Source: Maniola hyperantus (taxonomy: Eukaryota; Arthropoda; Insecta; Lepidoptera; Nymphalidae). Taken from it: a DNA stretch of 64,000 nucleotides. Within the stretch, counting starts at the first letter, position 1, and each line of letters starts with the position of its first letter. The DNA lies in the NCBI RefSeq assembly GCF_902806685.2, contig NC_048546.1:4960001-5024000 (forward strand). Direction: 5' to 3'. Position numbers and translations under genes: made by a program. Under the pieces are notes generated by a model. It saw nothing but the letters and a program-made list of their open reading frames with translations, was not told where the DNA came from and ran no database searches. Positions 45,514-56,773 of this stretch are shown one piece after another.

Positions 45514-47635
45514 TAATAGTAATCTACTATTTACTGTAGTCTTGGGTGACATGGAAACTCTCAAATTGTATGCGTAATACTACGTTTATTATTTACGATA
45601 TTTATGCAATAAATAATAAAAAAATCTTAGCCATAAAATAAGTCTTATGAAGTTGACATCGACACGCATGTAAGTAATTGATATCCGTAGATAAGTCCGA
45701 AGATCCGACCTCACTTCACAAAACCGCGTATAAAGCGAGACCATTCTCCGGATACATACAAATATTTCACGCGATAAGCGTTGAACAAACAAACGTATGA
45801 ATAAAGTTTCGAGTAAATTAGGTATTTATATAAAAAATTATGCCCGCTTCTTTTGGTTCCAGAGATAATCTCTTGTAATCGCTAGATTATCTCCGCCCGC
45901 GCGACATCCCATTGCTTTGGATTGTAAACGTTAGGGCGACCATACGTATCACTTTTATCGGATGGTCCTGATGTTTTGTGGACTGAGATAATAAATAAGT
46001 GCACTCACCTTGTTACGGATATTAATGATAGAGAAATGCTAAGAATATAGAGTAAATAAAAAACCTGTTGAAGGACTCGACAAAACAAACGTAGTTACAC
46101 ACTAATCATTTTTCGAAAGCGACATAAGTACATCGCTAAATTAAATTGGTGTGGACGCGGATTAACACTTCCGTTTTACTTTAAAAAATATAAAAAACAG
46201 TATAATATTCTTTCTAAACTGTGAAAAAGCTATACCTAATACTGCTTTAATTATCTAGGTAAACCTTTTTTATTTTTTGTTGGGTTGCTTTTTTACATAG
46301 GTATTAGTTGTGTTCGTTTGCTTGATAAAATTAGTTTTGCGCATGCGTCCTTATTTCTGGCAAGTCTCTGACATGACGTGACTTTGCATAAGTTTAAGTA
46401 ACTGTGCGCATGCACGAATCGCGCACATGCGCACGAATAAAACCCAACGAGGCTATTATACATAAAATACTATCTCTATGATAAAACGTGAAATAAACTT
46501 TCGGGAGTTATCAGAGTACACTGCAAAAAGGCTGTCACTACTAATTAGTTATCTGTCAATTTAGTTCAGTTTCAGTGAACAATACGAATTGGTTTGTCTC
46601 GATTCCCGTAACTACAACTGGCAACACTATTCGTAGCATGTTTGTAATGAAATAATATTACATTAAAATTTTATTATTATTTGGGAAGCACCAAATAATG
46701 ATAAAGGAATGCGTGTGATTAGAAAGTGGCATGCTTTCTAGCGCGTCGATTACATCTGATATCGACCAGATATCGACTAAAATTAAAAGGTGCTAGATCA
46801 TTGATTGATCCCTTACAAATATGGAATATCTTCATTTTTATTTTATTTTCTTCACTACCTTTTTCCTGCGACTTTTCGTGCGCTTAGCACCATTTTTGTG
46901 CGATTTGTAATTTAAAATTTAAAAGCCAATTAATTTTATTTAGAGATTCAAATTCGACAAAAATGCCGTATTTTGGTACATAATTTTTAAGTAAGTTTGT
47001 AATTTTCTAAGTATATTTATTGTTGCAAATTTAATGTTTGGGGGGTGACGGCCAAATTGGTATATAGTCCATGGTAGGTAACATTAGAAAAAACATTTGT
47101 ATATACTTACTTATTTTGTTATTTTGATTGAATACCTAAGTATCTAAGACTTTCTCTGCAACCAGCGAAGCACGGTGAGACCCTGTCAAAATCTGCTCAT
47201 TTCATTCAATAAACAAACAGACACATCGTGAATAGTTTAACATTATTATAAAATGATCTTATAAATGCGTTAACTCCCTGTTCACTCGATCTCGACTCCG
47301 CGTTACACTGGCTCCGAGCTTGTACTGAATAAATTATTGTCAATACGTTTTTTTATTGTTTTATTGGTATAAAAGTTCGAGAGGCTTTGGTATTACCATT
47401 ATATGGGAGAGTTATGGTGCAACATGGTGTTTTATGTTTGAAAACACCTATTAGGAATCCTAACGATGGAGTTACTAAAGACTAACATTATCACAGTTCA
47501 CGATTTGAAAATAAATTATTTAACAGTACGATTGAAATAAACCAAGCCGGAAAATACTAGAGTAGGTATACCAACTGTAACGGGCCGCTATTTTTTGTAG
47601 GTGTCTCTCTGTAGGTAACTCCGCGACAATATAGT
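45514..47635. other. Intergenic sequence with an NRF1-like motif cluster
   Basis: The longest stretch here without a clear transposon. At 46338-46435 three GCGCATGC-type motifs cluster. At about 46755-46785 the motif gatatcga occurs twice. No gene was recognised. Confidence 0.4.
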
Positions 47636-47817
47636 ACAGTACGCGACAGAAAATAATGTACATCGACCTTTAGTTGGAGATAGCGGATTTGTAGAGCATT
47701 GTCTCTGTCGTTGAGACCGACAAAACGTCATATAGCTATCAGTGACAGAGACGACGCTCTACAAAGCCGAAATGTAATTCTAAAGGCCGATGTACATTAT
47801 TTTCTGCCGCGCACTGT
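47636..47817. mobile_element. MITE (family 2), inverted relative to its two relatives
   Basis: Ends acagtacgcgacagaaaata and tattttctgccgcgcactgt with about 38-bp terminal repeats. TA flanks both ends, which would fit a TA target duplication. The interior includes catatagctatcagtgacag. Confidence 0.88.
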
Positions 47818-48422
47818 ATGTAGTCTGTGTTGCTACGCGTCACACACGCAAGCGTTCGAATTTTTCTTCACTTTTTTACACACAATAATTATTATATGAG
47901 CTTTAAGGAATTAGTCTAGCTAGACCCACTGCGTTTATTAAGCTCTACGTTATATTATGTTAGTCAAGTCATTTTATAATGTAGATAAAGATGTTATCTT
48001 TACTATTTTGTCATTAATATTCTAGTGTATAATTTGTATGAGCCATATTTTATATTATGATGATATTTTAACGACATTAATGTATCAAAGATATTTGATA
48101 CCGAAAGGTTTATCGATATTATATTAATATATTATGTCATGAAAAAGCTAGTATCTATATTTTATAATCTGCAGTAAATGGTGTAGAATTTTGGAACTTG
48201 TTTGGAAATTGATACGTTCATAAATTTGAAAACTATAGTAAAATTGTTAATTCGATAAATTAAAATGGCATTTATGTTCTACTTTTTCGTAGTCATGGAA
48301 TTAAGTGTTCAACAGACTAATGTTCAATTTCTGAAAACAAACAACATAATATACATATGCATATGCTTGTTGTTGTACTTGTAACTTACTACTCGTGCGC
48401 AATTAGTTGAGACCTGCAGGGT
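47818..48422. other. Intergenic sequence, very AT-rich
   Basis: Nothing recognised. Confidence 0.5.
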
Positions 48423-48923
48423 TAGCATGGGCGGGGATATAATTTTCTCCCCGGGGAAAGGATAAAATCTTTATCCCCTCCGACAGCTTTATCCACTCTC
48501 CGAGCATGGGCTCACGGGTGGATATAATTATCCACAGTGAATAAAACGGAGGACTTTTCGGTTTTTGGATCTTTTCCTTTACCTTTATTGGGTTAATGTA
48601 ATTGGTATTTGGGACCTATGTTGGGTTTATGTTGGGGTTCCCAACCATATTCCAAACATAACCCAAACACAACCCAAACATAACCCAAACACAACCCAAA
48701 CATAACCTAAACCCAACAGGTACCGCGAGACATGTTTTGATTTTTTAAGTTCTATGAGAATAAACTTAAACCCACGTCTAATGTCGAGGATAAAATTGTC
48801 CCCGATTTAGGGATAAACTTCTCCTCTCCCCTGTTGCCGTGCTTTGAGAGGTGGACAAGTAAATTTTATCCCTCGTCAGTGGATATAATTGGGGGATAAA
48901 ATTTTTGTCTCCTGCCCATGCTA
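48423..48923. mobile_element. Putative DNA transposon/MITE of about 500 bp with TAGCATGGGC ends
   Basis: Ends tagcatgggcggggatataa and aaatttttgtctcctgccca + tgcta are inverted repeats. The motif ggataaaatttt / ggataaa occurs in both halves. An AACCCAAACAYAACCCAAAC tandem repeat lies at about 48660-48720 beside its partial complement (tgttgggtttatgttggggt). It has no coding capacity. Confidence 0.65.
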
Positions 48924-49586
48924 GGGGGGCTGGGGGGCGCGTGACGCCACAGACGCGTCGTTGTACTGTAGACAAAAATCGGAGCGCGTCGTCGTTGCGT
49001 GACGCAAGCAAGTACGAGACTAAGATGTTAAAAAAATGGCGTTGTCTACAGTACAACACGGGAGCTTGAGGGGAAGTTACAGGGCAAGCGGGCGGAGGGT
49101 TGCATTCCAGGCGAGTCTTAAAACTCATCGCGCACGGGTTAGAAGTTTCTATAAAGTTTTACTCGTCTCTATGCAAGTTTTATCTACGTATTTATTATCA
49201 CTTATACCTTTACTCATACACGAAGGAAATAACCAATAATTGTTTATTATGGATACAAGTAATTTTAAGCAAATAAAAGCTTTGTTATCTATTGTAACCA
49301 TTGTCAGAACTCTTGTATGATTTCACAATACGTTTTATATACTTCGAACATTTGGACATTTTATAGCACGTCACTCTCGTCCGTTTATTGAGTTTTTACT
49401 GATCTTTAATATTACTATAAATGTTTAATTTATTACTCGCTCACTAATACACCATTTCATTCATTTTATGATTTTGAAGTCGAAATTTATGTCTTTGGGC
49501 CATCCGTAATTTGATTTGGTTGAATATGAAATTAAAGCATCATTACATTTTTATTGTGTTCAACTGTTTAGCATAAAGTATAGATG
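48924..49586. other. Intergenic sequence with a 16-bp inverted repeat
   Basis: gttgtactgtagacaa (48960-48975) is the exact reverse complement of ttgtctacagtacaac (49042-49057), in a CpG-rich setting. Frames on both strands here (up to 116 codons) match nothing known. Confidence 0.45.
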
Positions 49587-49658
49587 GGTAATGAGGAAAA
49601 TTGAAAAGAATGTGTGAATACCGTATTCGTAATTTACGGCCGATTTTATTTATTAGTG
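49587..49658 (+). repeat. 72-bp direct repeat, left copy
   Basis: Identical to 50013-50084 at 71 of 72 positions. It starts ggtaatgagg and ends tttatttattagtg. It lies about 22 bp upstream of a SINE. Confidence 0.95.
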
Positions 49659-49679
49659 CTGTATATCTAGGTACTGCAT

Positions 49680-50002
49680 GCTGTTAGCCTAGTGGTTAGG
49701 ACGTCCGCCTCCTAATCGGAGGTCGGGGTTCGATCCCGGGAAGCACCTCTATCTTTTCGGAGTTATGTGCGTTTTAAGTAATTTAAAAAAAAATCACTTG
49801 CTTTAACGGTGAAGGAAAATATCGTGAGGAAACCTGCATGCCCGAGATTTCGACATAACGTTTTTAAAGGTGTGTGAAGTCTGCCAATCCGCACTTGGCC
49901 AGCGTGGTGGACTATGGCCAAACCCTTCTCATACTGAGAGAAGACTCGTGCTCTGTAGTGAGCCGGCGATGATGTAGTGAGCCGGAGAACGTGATGATGA
50001 TG
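49680..50002 (+). mobile_element. tRNA-derived SINE (family A), flanked by 72-bp direct repeats
   Basis: Head gctgttagcctagtggttag and ggttcgatcccgggaagcac, full body, and a duplicated end (gtagtgagccggcgatg / gtagtgagccggagaac) before the GATGATGATG tail. It is close to the 1.3 and 32.4 kb copies. Confidence 0.9.
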
Positions 50003-50012
50003 ATGTTTGGTA

Positions 50013-50084
50013 GGTAATGAGGTAAATTGAAAAGAATGTGTGAATACCGTATTCGTAATTTACGGCCGATTTTATTTATTAGTG
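50013..50084 (+). repeat. 72-bp direct repeat, right copy
   Basis: Starts about 10 bp after the SINE tail and differs from the left copy at one base (A to T at position 11). Confidence 0.95.
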
Positions 50085-50638
50085 TATACCTACTACATCA
50101 TACACGTGGATGTACGAAAGATCTCAGAACCAGAAGCTTTGGAATTCCGGTCAATTGAGTGTCAAGCTGCATCTTAAGTGTTTTGTAGAGCGAAACAAAC
50201 TGGGCTTTTTCTTTTCTTTGGCACGATTTTGTGACATTTTTTATCTAAGTACAATCTGATACTGAAATGCGGTGGAACTGACCACTGTATATTCTTAAAA
50301 CAATACTATCTACAAAAAAGGAGTTTATTAGTATGGATTGTACGCATAAATAAAAAGACTTATCAAGTTATAGTTAAAAATTACGTAGGTATAAAGACTT
50401 ACCAAGAAATAATTCTTTGTACTAATAAGATTAATTCATACAAATTAATACTAAATACAAATGTATGATCTACAAATTCACTACGATACGACAATATCTA
50501 CATACATAAGTACCTATCCCACAGACATTTTGGTTATCTACCTACCCTACCTAGTAAGTAACTATTTAAAATAATAATAATTGATTCTCAACAGTCTACA
50601 GGACTATTAGAGTAAGTACACATGAAATTAATTAAACA

Positions 50639-50828
50639 ACAGTACGTGGCAGAAAATAATGTACATCGGCCTTTAGAATGACATTTCAGCTTTGTAGAGC
50701 GTTGTAGCGTTGTCTCTGGCACTCATACCTATGTGAAGTTTTGTCGGTCCCAACGACAGAGACAATGCTCAACAAAACAGCTATCTCTTTCTAAAGGTCG
50801 ATGTACATTATTTTCTGCCGCGTACTGT
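50639..50828. mobile_element. MITE (family 2)
   Basis: Ends acagtacgtggcagaaaata and tattttctgccgcgtactgt. The terminal repeats are about 38 bp with few differences. It has a small internal duplication (gagcgttgtagcgttgtc). Confidence 0.9.
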
Positions 50829-51530
50829 AGGTAGGTATAATACCTAAATATATCTCGTGCTATCTTAGTTGCGATCCAAGTTTTTAATTCAGGGAGCTGT
50901 TTATTCAAATCGTTGTGGCCCCTGCCTTATGTTAATTTTACTGATGCCAATTAAATTGTTAACAATGGCGTAGTAAAGCCGCGGATACATTCAAGCGGAC
51001 CGGTTTGGCACAAGCTCATTGCATTTACGTCTTTATCAAATTGTAAGGGGTGCCTCGAGTTTGCACTGAAAAATATTAATTGTATTTTGCGTTTAAAACC
51101 TTTATAAGAACGGAATAAGGATTGTTGTTGTATGCACATTTTATTAAAGGTAAACGATATCGTTTACTTGGGTACGTTACAATAAAGATTTTAATATGCA
51201 TTAGATCTAAACAAACAGTTTCAGTTCTGTGATTCTATTGTCGGACAAAGTAATTATGTTGGAAAGTTTGATCAAGGAATGGGATCTTTTAAGCTTTTTG
51301 AAATAAAAGCTTAAATGTTGTTTTAGAATAAAAAGGGTAACATTTAATTTAATATCAAGATTGACTGTATCCTTAACACCTAAAAAGAAAACAATTCATG
51401 GAGAGAATTCAGTACCCGCCCAAGTAGGACATAAGTAGGGACTGTTTGTTTTTTAAAGATCTTTAATCCTCTATCAAAAATCAGCGAAAAAAGGCTACTT
51501 AGGTCTCGTATCGAAATATCTAACAATTTC
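50829..51530. other. Unique sequence with an 18-bp palindrome
   Basis: gtaaacgatatcgtttac at 51150-51167 is a perfect palindrome. The rest shows no recognised feature. Confidence 0.45.
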
Positions 51531-51632
51531 AATTTACAATAATTGTAATTAGAAGTCGCGGAAATTTACAATAATTGTAATTAGAAGTCGCGGAAATTTG
51601 CAATAATTGTAATTAGAAGTCGCGGAAATTTA
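51531..51632 (+). repeat. 32-bp tandem repeat, three copies
   Basis: Units start at 51531, 51563 and 51595, with a partial fourth start. They differ only at one A/G position. Each contains acaataattgt (inverted ACAAT/ATTGT), taattag and gtcgcgga. Confidence 0.95.
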
Positions 51633-52129
51633 CTGGTTACGTTTACACAATACATAGGGCACATTATTTTTAATTGTCATCACATTAATAAGTTACACAA
51701 TATTCCTATAAAAATAATAATCAAACGCTTTTAAATTTTTATACTAGATAATAATAATAAACGTATTTTGACTGTGAAGCTTTTACGTCGAAACACACGC
51801 GTCTATAAAATCAAACCATACAAAACGACAGTTTGGTTAACAAAGATAGAGAACATCAATCAAACATTAGTTTTCTGCCCTGGTCATATAAAACGTGCAA
51901 CGGCAACGTCGTTGCATCGAGCTGCGTGTTTTTAGCGAAATAAGTACGACCAAGATTTGATTGCGGTTTCCAAGCTTTGTGTCAGTTCGCCAAACTTGGC
52001 CGTCACAAAAAACACTCGCGGTGGCAGGTAGCAACGTGAATATACGGCTCCTGAGGACTGCCTTTTGTGAGGTTGTTAAAGACGTAGAAACGCGACACAT
52101 ATCATAGTGTATGCGGCTCCTCTTCTGCT
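51633..52129. other. Unique sequence
   Basis: About 51840-52110 is less AT-rich, with a TATAAAA at about 51888 and the imperfect palindrome gcaacggcaacgtcgttgc after it. A 77-codon minus frame (51867-52100) matches nothing known. Confidence 0.35.
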
Positions 52130-52243
52130 AATCAAACTGGGCCAGGGTGGCAAACTATGGCCAGGCTATGAAGGGTTTACCTTCTAATTCTGAGAGGAGA
52201 CCTGTGTTCAGTAGTTGACCGGCAATAGGTTCATCACGATGAT
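52130..52243 (+). mobile_element. Family A SINE, 3' end fragment
   Basis: Degraded blocks ctgggccagggtggcaaact, tctgagaggagacctgtg and gcaataggttcatcacgatg. Confidence 0.65.
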
Positions 52244-52515
52244 GCGGCTCTTCAGTAGATGGTCGCTACCGTCACACGTTTTGTCTGACCAGGCCTTATT
52301 ATAAAGTACATCCTGTTGTGGTGACGGTGGGGAATCGATACAACAATGTGGGGAGGAAATAAAAACGGGTATCGCTTCCGATTTTGCCCTCGGTCCCCTG
52401 AATGAAGCTTGATAATGCCAAATTAAATGCTGTGAAAAATGTTCGGATGCACCGCGACTAGGGTTGACAACTTACTTGAAAAATAGCAATTTAATTTAAT
52501 CATCAGTACTTTTCA

Positions 52516-52727
52516 GTACTCTTATTATAAATGTGAAAGTGTTTTTGTTTGTTGGTTTGTCCTTCAGTCACGCCGAAACAGTGCAACGGATTCACGTGAT
52601 TTTTGTATGTATATAGATAAAGACCTGGAGAGTGAATAGGCTGCTTTTTATCCCGGTAAATCAAAGATTTCCCACGGAATTTTTAAAAACCTAACTCCAC
52701 GCGAACGAAATCGCGGGCATCAGCTAG
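52516..52727 (+). mobile_element. Helitron-like repeat
   Basis: Starts attataaatgtgaaagtgtt, has cagtgcaacggattcacgtg, agacctggagagtgaatagg, tatcccggtaaatcaaagat and ends in cgcgggcatcagctag. The left part has GTTT units where other copies have GTCT. Confidence 0.8.
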
Positions 52728-53266
52728 TTATTGATAATGCCTATGCGTGTAAAAGTCTCACTTTTTTCGGTCAATTAGTATGACTGCAAAGTTTTGGCCG
52801 CGGTCAGTTGCATGGAAAACCGTAGGTAGGTAGGTACCACTATAATCTCTAAAATATTATTAAGATACTTATTATTTAAACTAGTGGTATAGGTACATTG
52901 AATTAAATGTATAGAACGGTTATTCTGTCTGTCTGTCTGTCCGTCCGTCCGACCGTCTTCATTTTATGACTTGAATTTTAAGTTTAATTCAAAAATTATA
53001 CCGAGCAAAAATAAAAAGCGAAAGTTGGCAAGTAGCAGCCCTATGGCCGTGATTGTGGTGCCAATTTGTGAAACCGTTGAATAGAGGCATTGAAATAATG
53101 TTACGGGTCTACATCTATCATTCTATTATAACTTATTTTAAATTCACCAACTTACAATTCACAACCAAAATACGATTCAAACACATCTGTCTAGCCTATT
53201 ATATTTGTTTGTCTATTTGATGCATTCGTTGACTAATGTTTATATTTGCGAACTAACACATTTTTG
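52728..53266. other. Intergenic sequence with a GTCT/GTCC tract
   Basis: A (GTCT)n(GTCC)n tract at about 52927-52956 lies outside a recognisable element. Nothing else was seen. Confidence 0.45.
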
Positions 53267-53690
53267 GGGTTCCGTACCTCAACATGAAAAAAATAACTAA
53301 ATATAAAAATATAGGATCACTTTTTTGTCTGTCTGTCAAGAAACCTATTGGGTACTTCCCGTTGACCTAGAATCATAAAATTTGGCAGGTAGGTAGGTCT
53401 TATACCACACGTAAGGGGGAAAATCCGAAAACAGTGAATTTGTGGTTACATCACAAAAAAAATTAAAATGAAAAAATTCATGAACAAATAATTAGAATTT
53501 TCAATTTTAAAATGTATCATCATGGGGTATCATATGAAAGGGGTTTACCTGTACTTCCAAAACAGATTTTTATTTATTTTTATGTATAACAGTTTTTGGT
53601 TTATGTTTCAAAATGATGAAAAAATACGACTGTAATACGAAACCCTCGATGCGCGAGTCTGTCTCGCACTTGGCCGGTTGTTTTTAATAT
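53267..53690 (+). repeat. Unclassified lepidopteran repeat, full length
   Basis: Begins ggttccgtacctcaacatga, continues acctattgggtacttcccgt, ttggcaggtaggtaggtctt and ggggtatcatatgaaaggg, and ends ctgtctcgcacttggccggt. I know this pattern from other Lepidoptera. The class is uncertain. Confidence 0.7.
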
Positions 53691-53717
53691 TTCTACAATT
53701 GGCTGATCTACCTCGTC

Positions 53718-53787
53718 TTCGCTTGTTGATCGAACCACCGACCTCCTGACTAGGAGGTCGACGTCTACCATTAGGCTATCGCCGCTT
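53718..53787 (-). mobile_element. SINE head fragment
   Basis: Reverse of a tRNA-like head: gatcgaaccaccgacctcct and taccattaggctatcgccgc. No body follows. tRNA scanners could call it a pseudo-tRNA. Confidence 0.65.
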
Positions 53788-53790
53788 CCT

Positions 53791-54028
53791 TATCATGGTT
53801 CCGTACCCGAAGCGTGAGAATCCGTGTCCGTCCGTCTGTCCGTCATTCTGCGGGCTGTATCTTACGAACCGTAAAAGGTAGCGAGTTGAAATTTTCACAG
53901 TGCACTTTTTTATATCAATTATAACAAAAAATAATAAAAAATCAAGATGGTGAATTTAAAAAGTACATCTTGTAGTAAGATGGTACGGAATCCTTCATGT
54001 GACAGTTCGACTCGCACACGACCAGTTT
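53791..54028 (+). repeat. Unclassified lepidopteran repeat
   Basis: Starts atggttccgtacccgaagcg, has a GTCC/GTCT tract, gaaattttcacagtgcac, and ends gactcgcacacgaccagttt. The ends match the type at 53267-53690, with a different centre. Confidence 0.6.
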
Positions 54029-54607
54029 TTATTGATTAATTATCTTGTATTGACTTTTATTAGAATGTAGTATGGTATTTTTATTACATGAGAGCAACAA
54101 ATCAGGCGTGTTCGCGAATCAATTAGTTTTGCGTCAGGCTATGATGGATCGCACGCACGGCCGCACGCGGCACTACCCTCCACTATCGGAGGATTTGGGG
54201 CGTGAAGGGTAAATGAATAAATTAATAAAGGCCCGAAAATCTGCAGCTGTGTGCTTGCATCTGTGATGCGATTTCATACTCGTATTGGCAGTTCATATTC
54301 AAAACTCGAACTCAATGCATTTAAACTATCGTGAGTGATTGCCATATTATACATATCTTACCTACACTCGGCTGTACTCACGTGTTTAGTCGACGCTAAC
54401 CGACTAGTTTCGAACCCATCTGGGGTCTTTTTTCAAGGAGTCAGTCGCGGTTGAGACTGCGCGCCGCGCGCGCCGCTGCTCAATGTATTTATTCAAATTG
54501 GGCACGATTGCATTGGTACCAATTCCTTGGACACTATCTCTAAACTAAACTTAATTGACAAGTCTAAATATAGTGCTAATATTGTCATTTTTTTATTTGC
54601 TGAAAAG
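54029..54607. other. Intergenic sequence with a repeat block
   Basis: About 54385-54475 (cgacgctaaccgactagttt through gtcagtcgcggttgagact) resembles a repeat I have seen elsewhere in Lepidoptera, followed by a CGCGCCGCGCG run. No gene was recognised. Confidence 0.4.
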
Positions 54608-54722
54608 GAAAAAGGTCTCGGAAATTGACATAGGCAACTTTTTATTCAGGAAAATCAAAAAGTTTTCACAGGATTTTTATAAAACCTAAATCCACGCGGA
54701 TGAAGTCGCGGGCATCACCTAG
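54608..54722 (+). mobile_element. Helitron-like repeat, 3' half
   Basis: Shows aaattgacataggcaacttt, cacaggatttttataaaacc and aagtcgcgggcatcacctag. Confidence 0.7.
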
Positions 54723-55814
54723 TTTATTATAAATCAGCGATCCCTCATCTGACAGTCTACAGTTTTAAGTTCTGCGTATAGTCATTTGCACTTGTACATC
54801 CTCTCACTACAGACGTGATCATATTCAATACGTAGAAAAATAGTAGCTACTTAATGTATCTTTAGTTCGCAAGAAATAGAACTAAGTAATATGATGTCAT
54901 GTTAACATGGCGACATATAGTGGAACACAGAACTCTAGACTTACTTACCTACTACACAGACAAGTACGTAAGTATTCAAATTTTTTTCAGCGTTGTATGG
55001 CGGCGGCAAACTAAAAATATTACTCATTAAATGTTTGAATCTTAGTAATGACGGAAATCTGTGATAGGTGCAAAACTATCCGATATGAACTATAACTGTA
55101 TAAGCAGCGTCTTATATTGTATACGCAGCAGGCCCAGTTTGAACATATAAGCAACAAAAAAAAATCAAAGGATGTTAAAAAACCTTCGATTTAATCTGAA
55201 GCCAAGAAACAAAGTGTTACTATTTATCAGGAATTTATGTTGACATCAAAAGCGATCCCGCAATCAGAAACTATTAATAAATAAAAATTTGTAAAGCGAG
55301 AGTGCTACGATGAAGGATTCCGTAGTCTTTCCGACATAATATTATATTATTTCCGTATATAATCGTCTATCTCTTTGACCACAGAATGTTCTCTCAACTA
55401 CCTCAGAAAAACTTCAATCCATTCGAAATTTAATTTTTGCTGTGTGTACGTGTATTTTTGAAATTATATTCGGTTTAATACCTAGTTATTTTAATATATA
55501 AAAATAATAATATGTAAAGTTGGGGATCAAAATATTATTTTGATATGTATCGAGCAATAGACCGTATGTAGAAAGGAAGACAGTCCACTTAGTAACTATC
55601 AATATTGGTTTAGAATAAACAACAAGAACCTTAACTGAAAAATACACGGAACTTGCTATGACGAAGATGACGACTGAGCTATTTAGAAAAACAGAAATAG
55701 AAAAGTACTTTTATTCAAATAAGCTTTAACAAATTGATTACGAATCGTCTTGTGAATCTTACATTTGCTCTTTTCGAAAATTCAAGAATGTTTTCTATTA
55801 TTGGTTGCTAACTG
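54723..55814. other. Intergenic sequence
   Basis: AT-rich. Nothing recognised. Confidence 0.45.
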
Positions 55815-56012
55815 ACTTCATCCATATGTATTTAGGTTCTTAGAAAACCCGTAGGAACTCGTGATTTTACGGGATAAAAAGTAGCTTTTGTCACTCTCCA
55901 GGTATTTAACTATATCCATGCAAAAAATCACATCGATCCGTTCCTCCGTTGCGTTGTGATTAAAGGTGAAACTAACAAACCAACAAACAACACACTTTGG
56001 TATTTATATTAT
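55815..56012 (-). mobile_element. Helitron-like repeat, CTAG end missing
   Basis: Shows actgacttcatccatatgta, tacgggataaaaagtagctt, gcaaaaaatcacatcgatcc and accaacaaacaacacacttt. It has GTTT-type units like the 52.5 kb copy. Confidence 0.7.
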
Positions 56013-56442
56013 GAGCTGTGATTACGGATCCCTAAAAATGCTTTTGATTTTGGCGCAAGCCGGTAAGGCTGTAAATAATATAGCAAACGATCCCCTTATC
56101 TGAGATCTGAGTTTAAATGGCTGTCACAGGCCGGTATCGGATTTCTGTTTATTACTTTAGACGGTAGCTAAGCTGCCCGACGAGTGAGATGTTCGCAAGA
56201 TCTCCGATATCAAGGTAATCATTTATCCATTGAACACACGCGTGTCTGTATACGCAACGTGTTTGCGTACGTAAAAAGGTGATTTTCGCACCGATGATAC
56301 GCGCTGCAACGCAATTGGAGGGGTTTCTAGGATATCATAAAGTACAGTTACTCTGAGTCTTAATATTATAATTTTTACCGGCGCACGATGTCGCATCAAC
56401 ATAAATTTTGTTTCAATAAACACTTAGCTTTTTAAATATCAA

Positions 56443-56773
56443 CTAGATGATGCCCTTCGATTGGCTTGATGGACTTCGTCCACGTCGATTTATCTTTTTA
56501 AAAATGGTGGGAAATCTTTGATTTACACAAGACAAGTCGTAGAGGCACCTAGCGTCTACAAGATGTAAACTATCTCTGTACCAAATAGCCTGATTTCTGC
56601 GACTTAGCTATGTCCACGTGGATTTAGGTTTTTGAAGGATCTAGTTGGAACTCTTTGATTTACCGGGACAAAAAGTAGCCTATGTCCGTCCCTGGGATGC
56701 AAAGTATCTCCGTAACAAATTTCGTCAAAATCGGTTAAATAATGGACTTTCGCATTTATAATATCAGTATGGA
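56443..56773 (-). mobile_element. Helitron-like repeat with duplicated 3' module
   Basis: CTAG at 56443-56446. The terminal block (gacttcgtccacgtcgattt) recurs as gacttagctatgtccacgtg about 145 bp further in, followed by the usual accgggacaaaaagtagcct and gtcaaaatcggttaaataat. It is therefore two partial copies head to tail. Confidence 0.75.

Noticed and set aside
48660..48720. Possible interstitial telomere repeat
   Set aside because: The unit is AACCCAAACA-like, not the insect TTAGG/CCTAA repeat.
48778..49128. 116-codon minus-strand frame
   Set aside because: It crosses the end of a putative transposon and an unrelated CpG-rich stretch, and has no recognisable domain.
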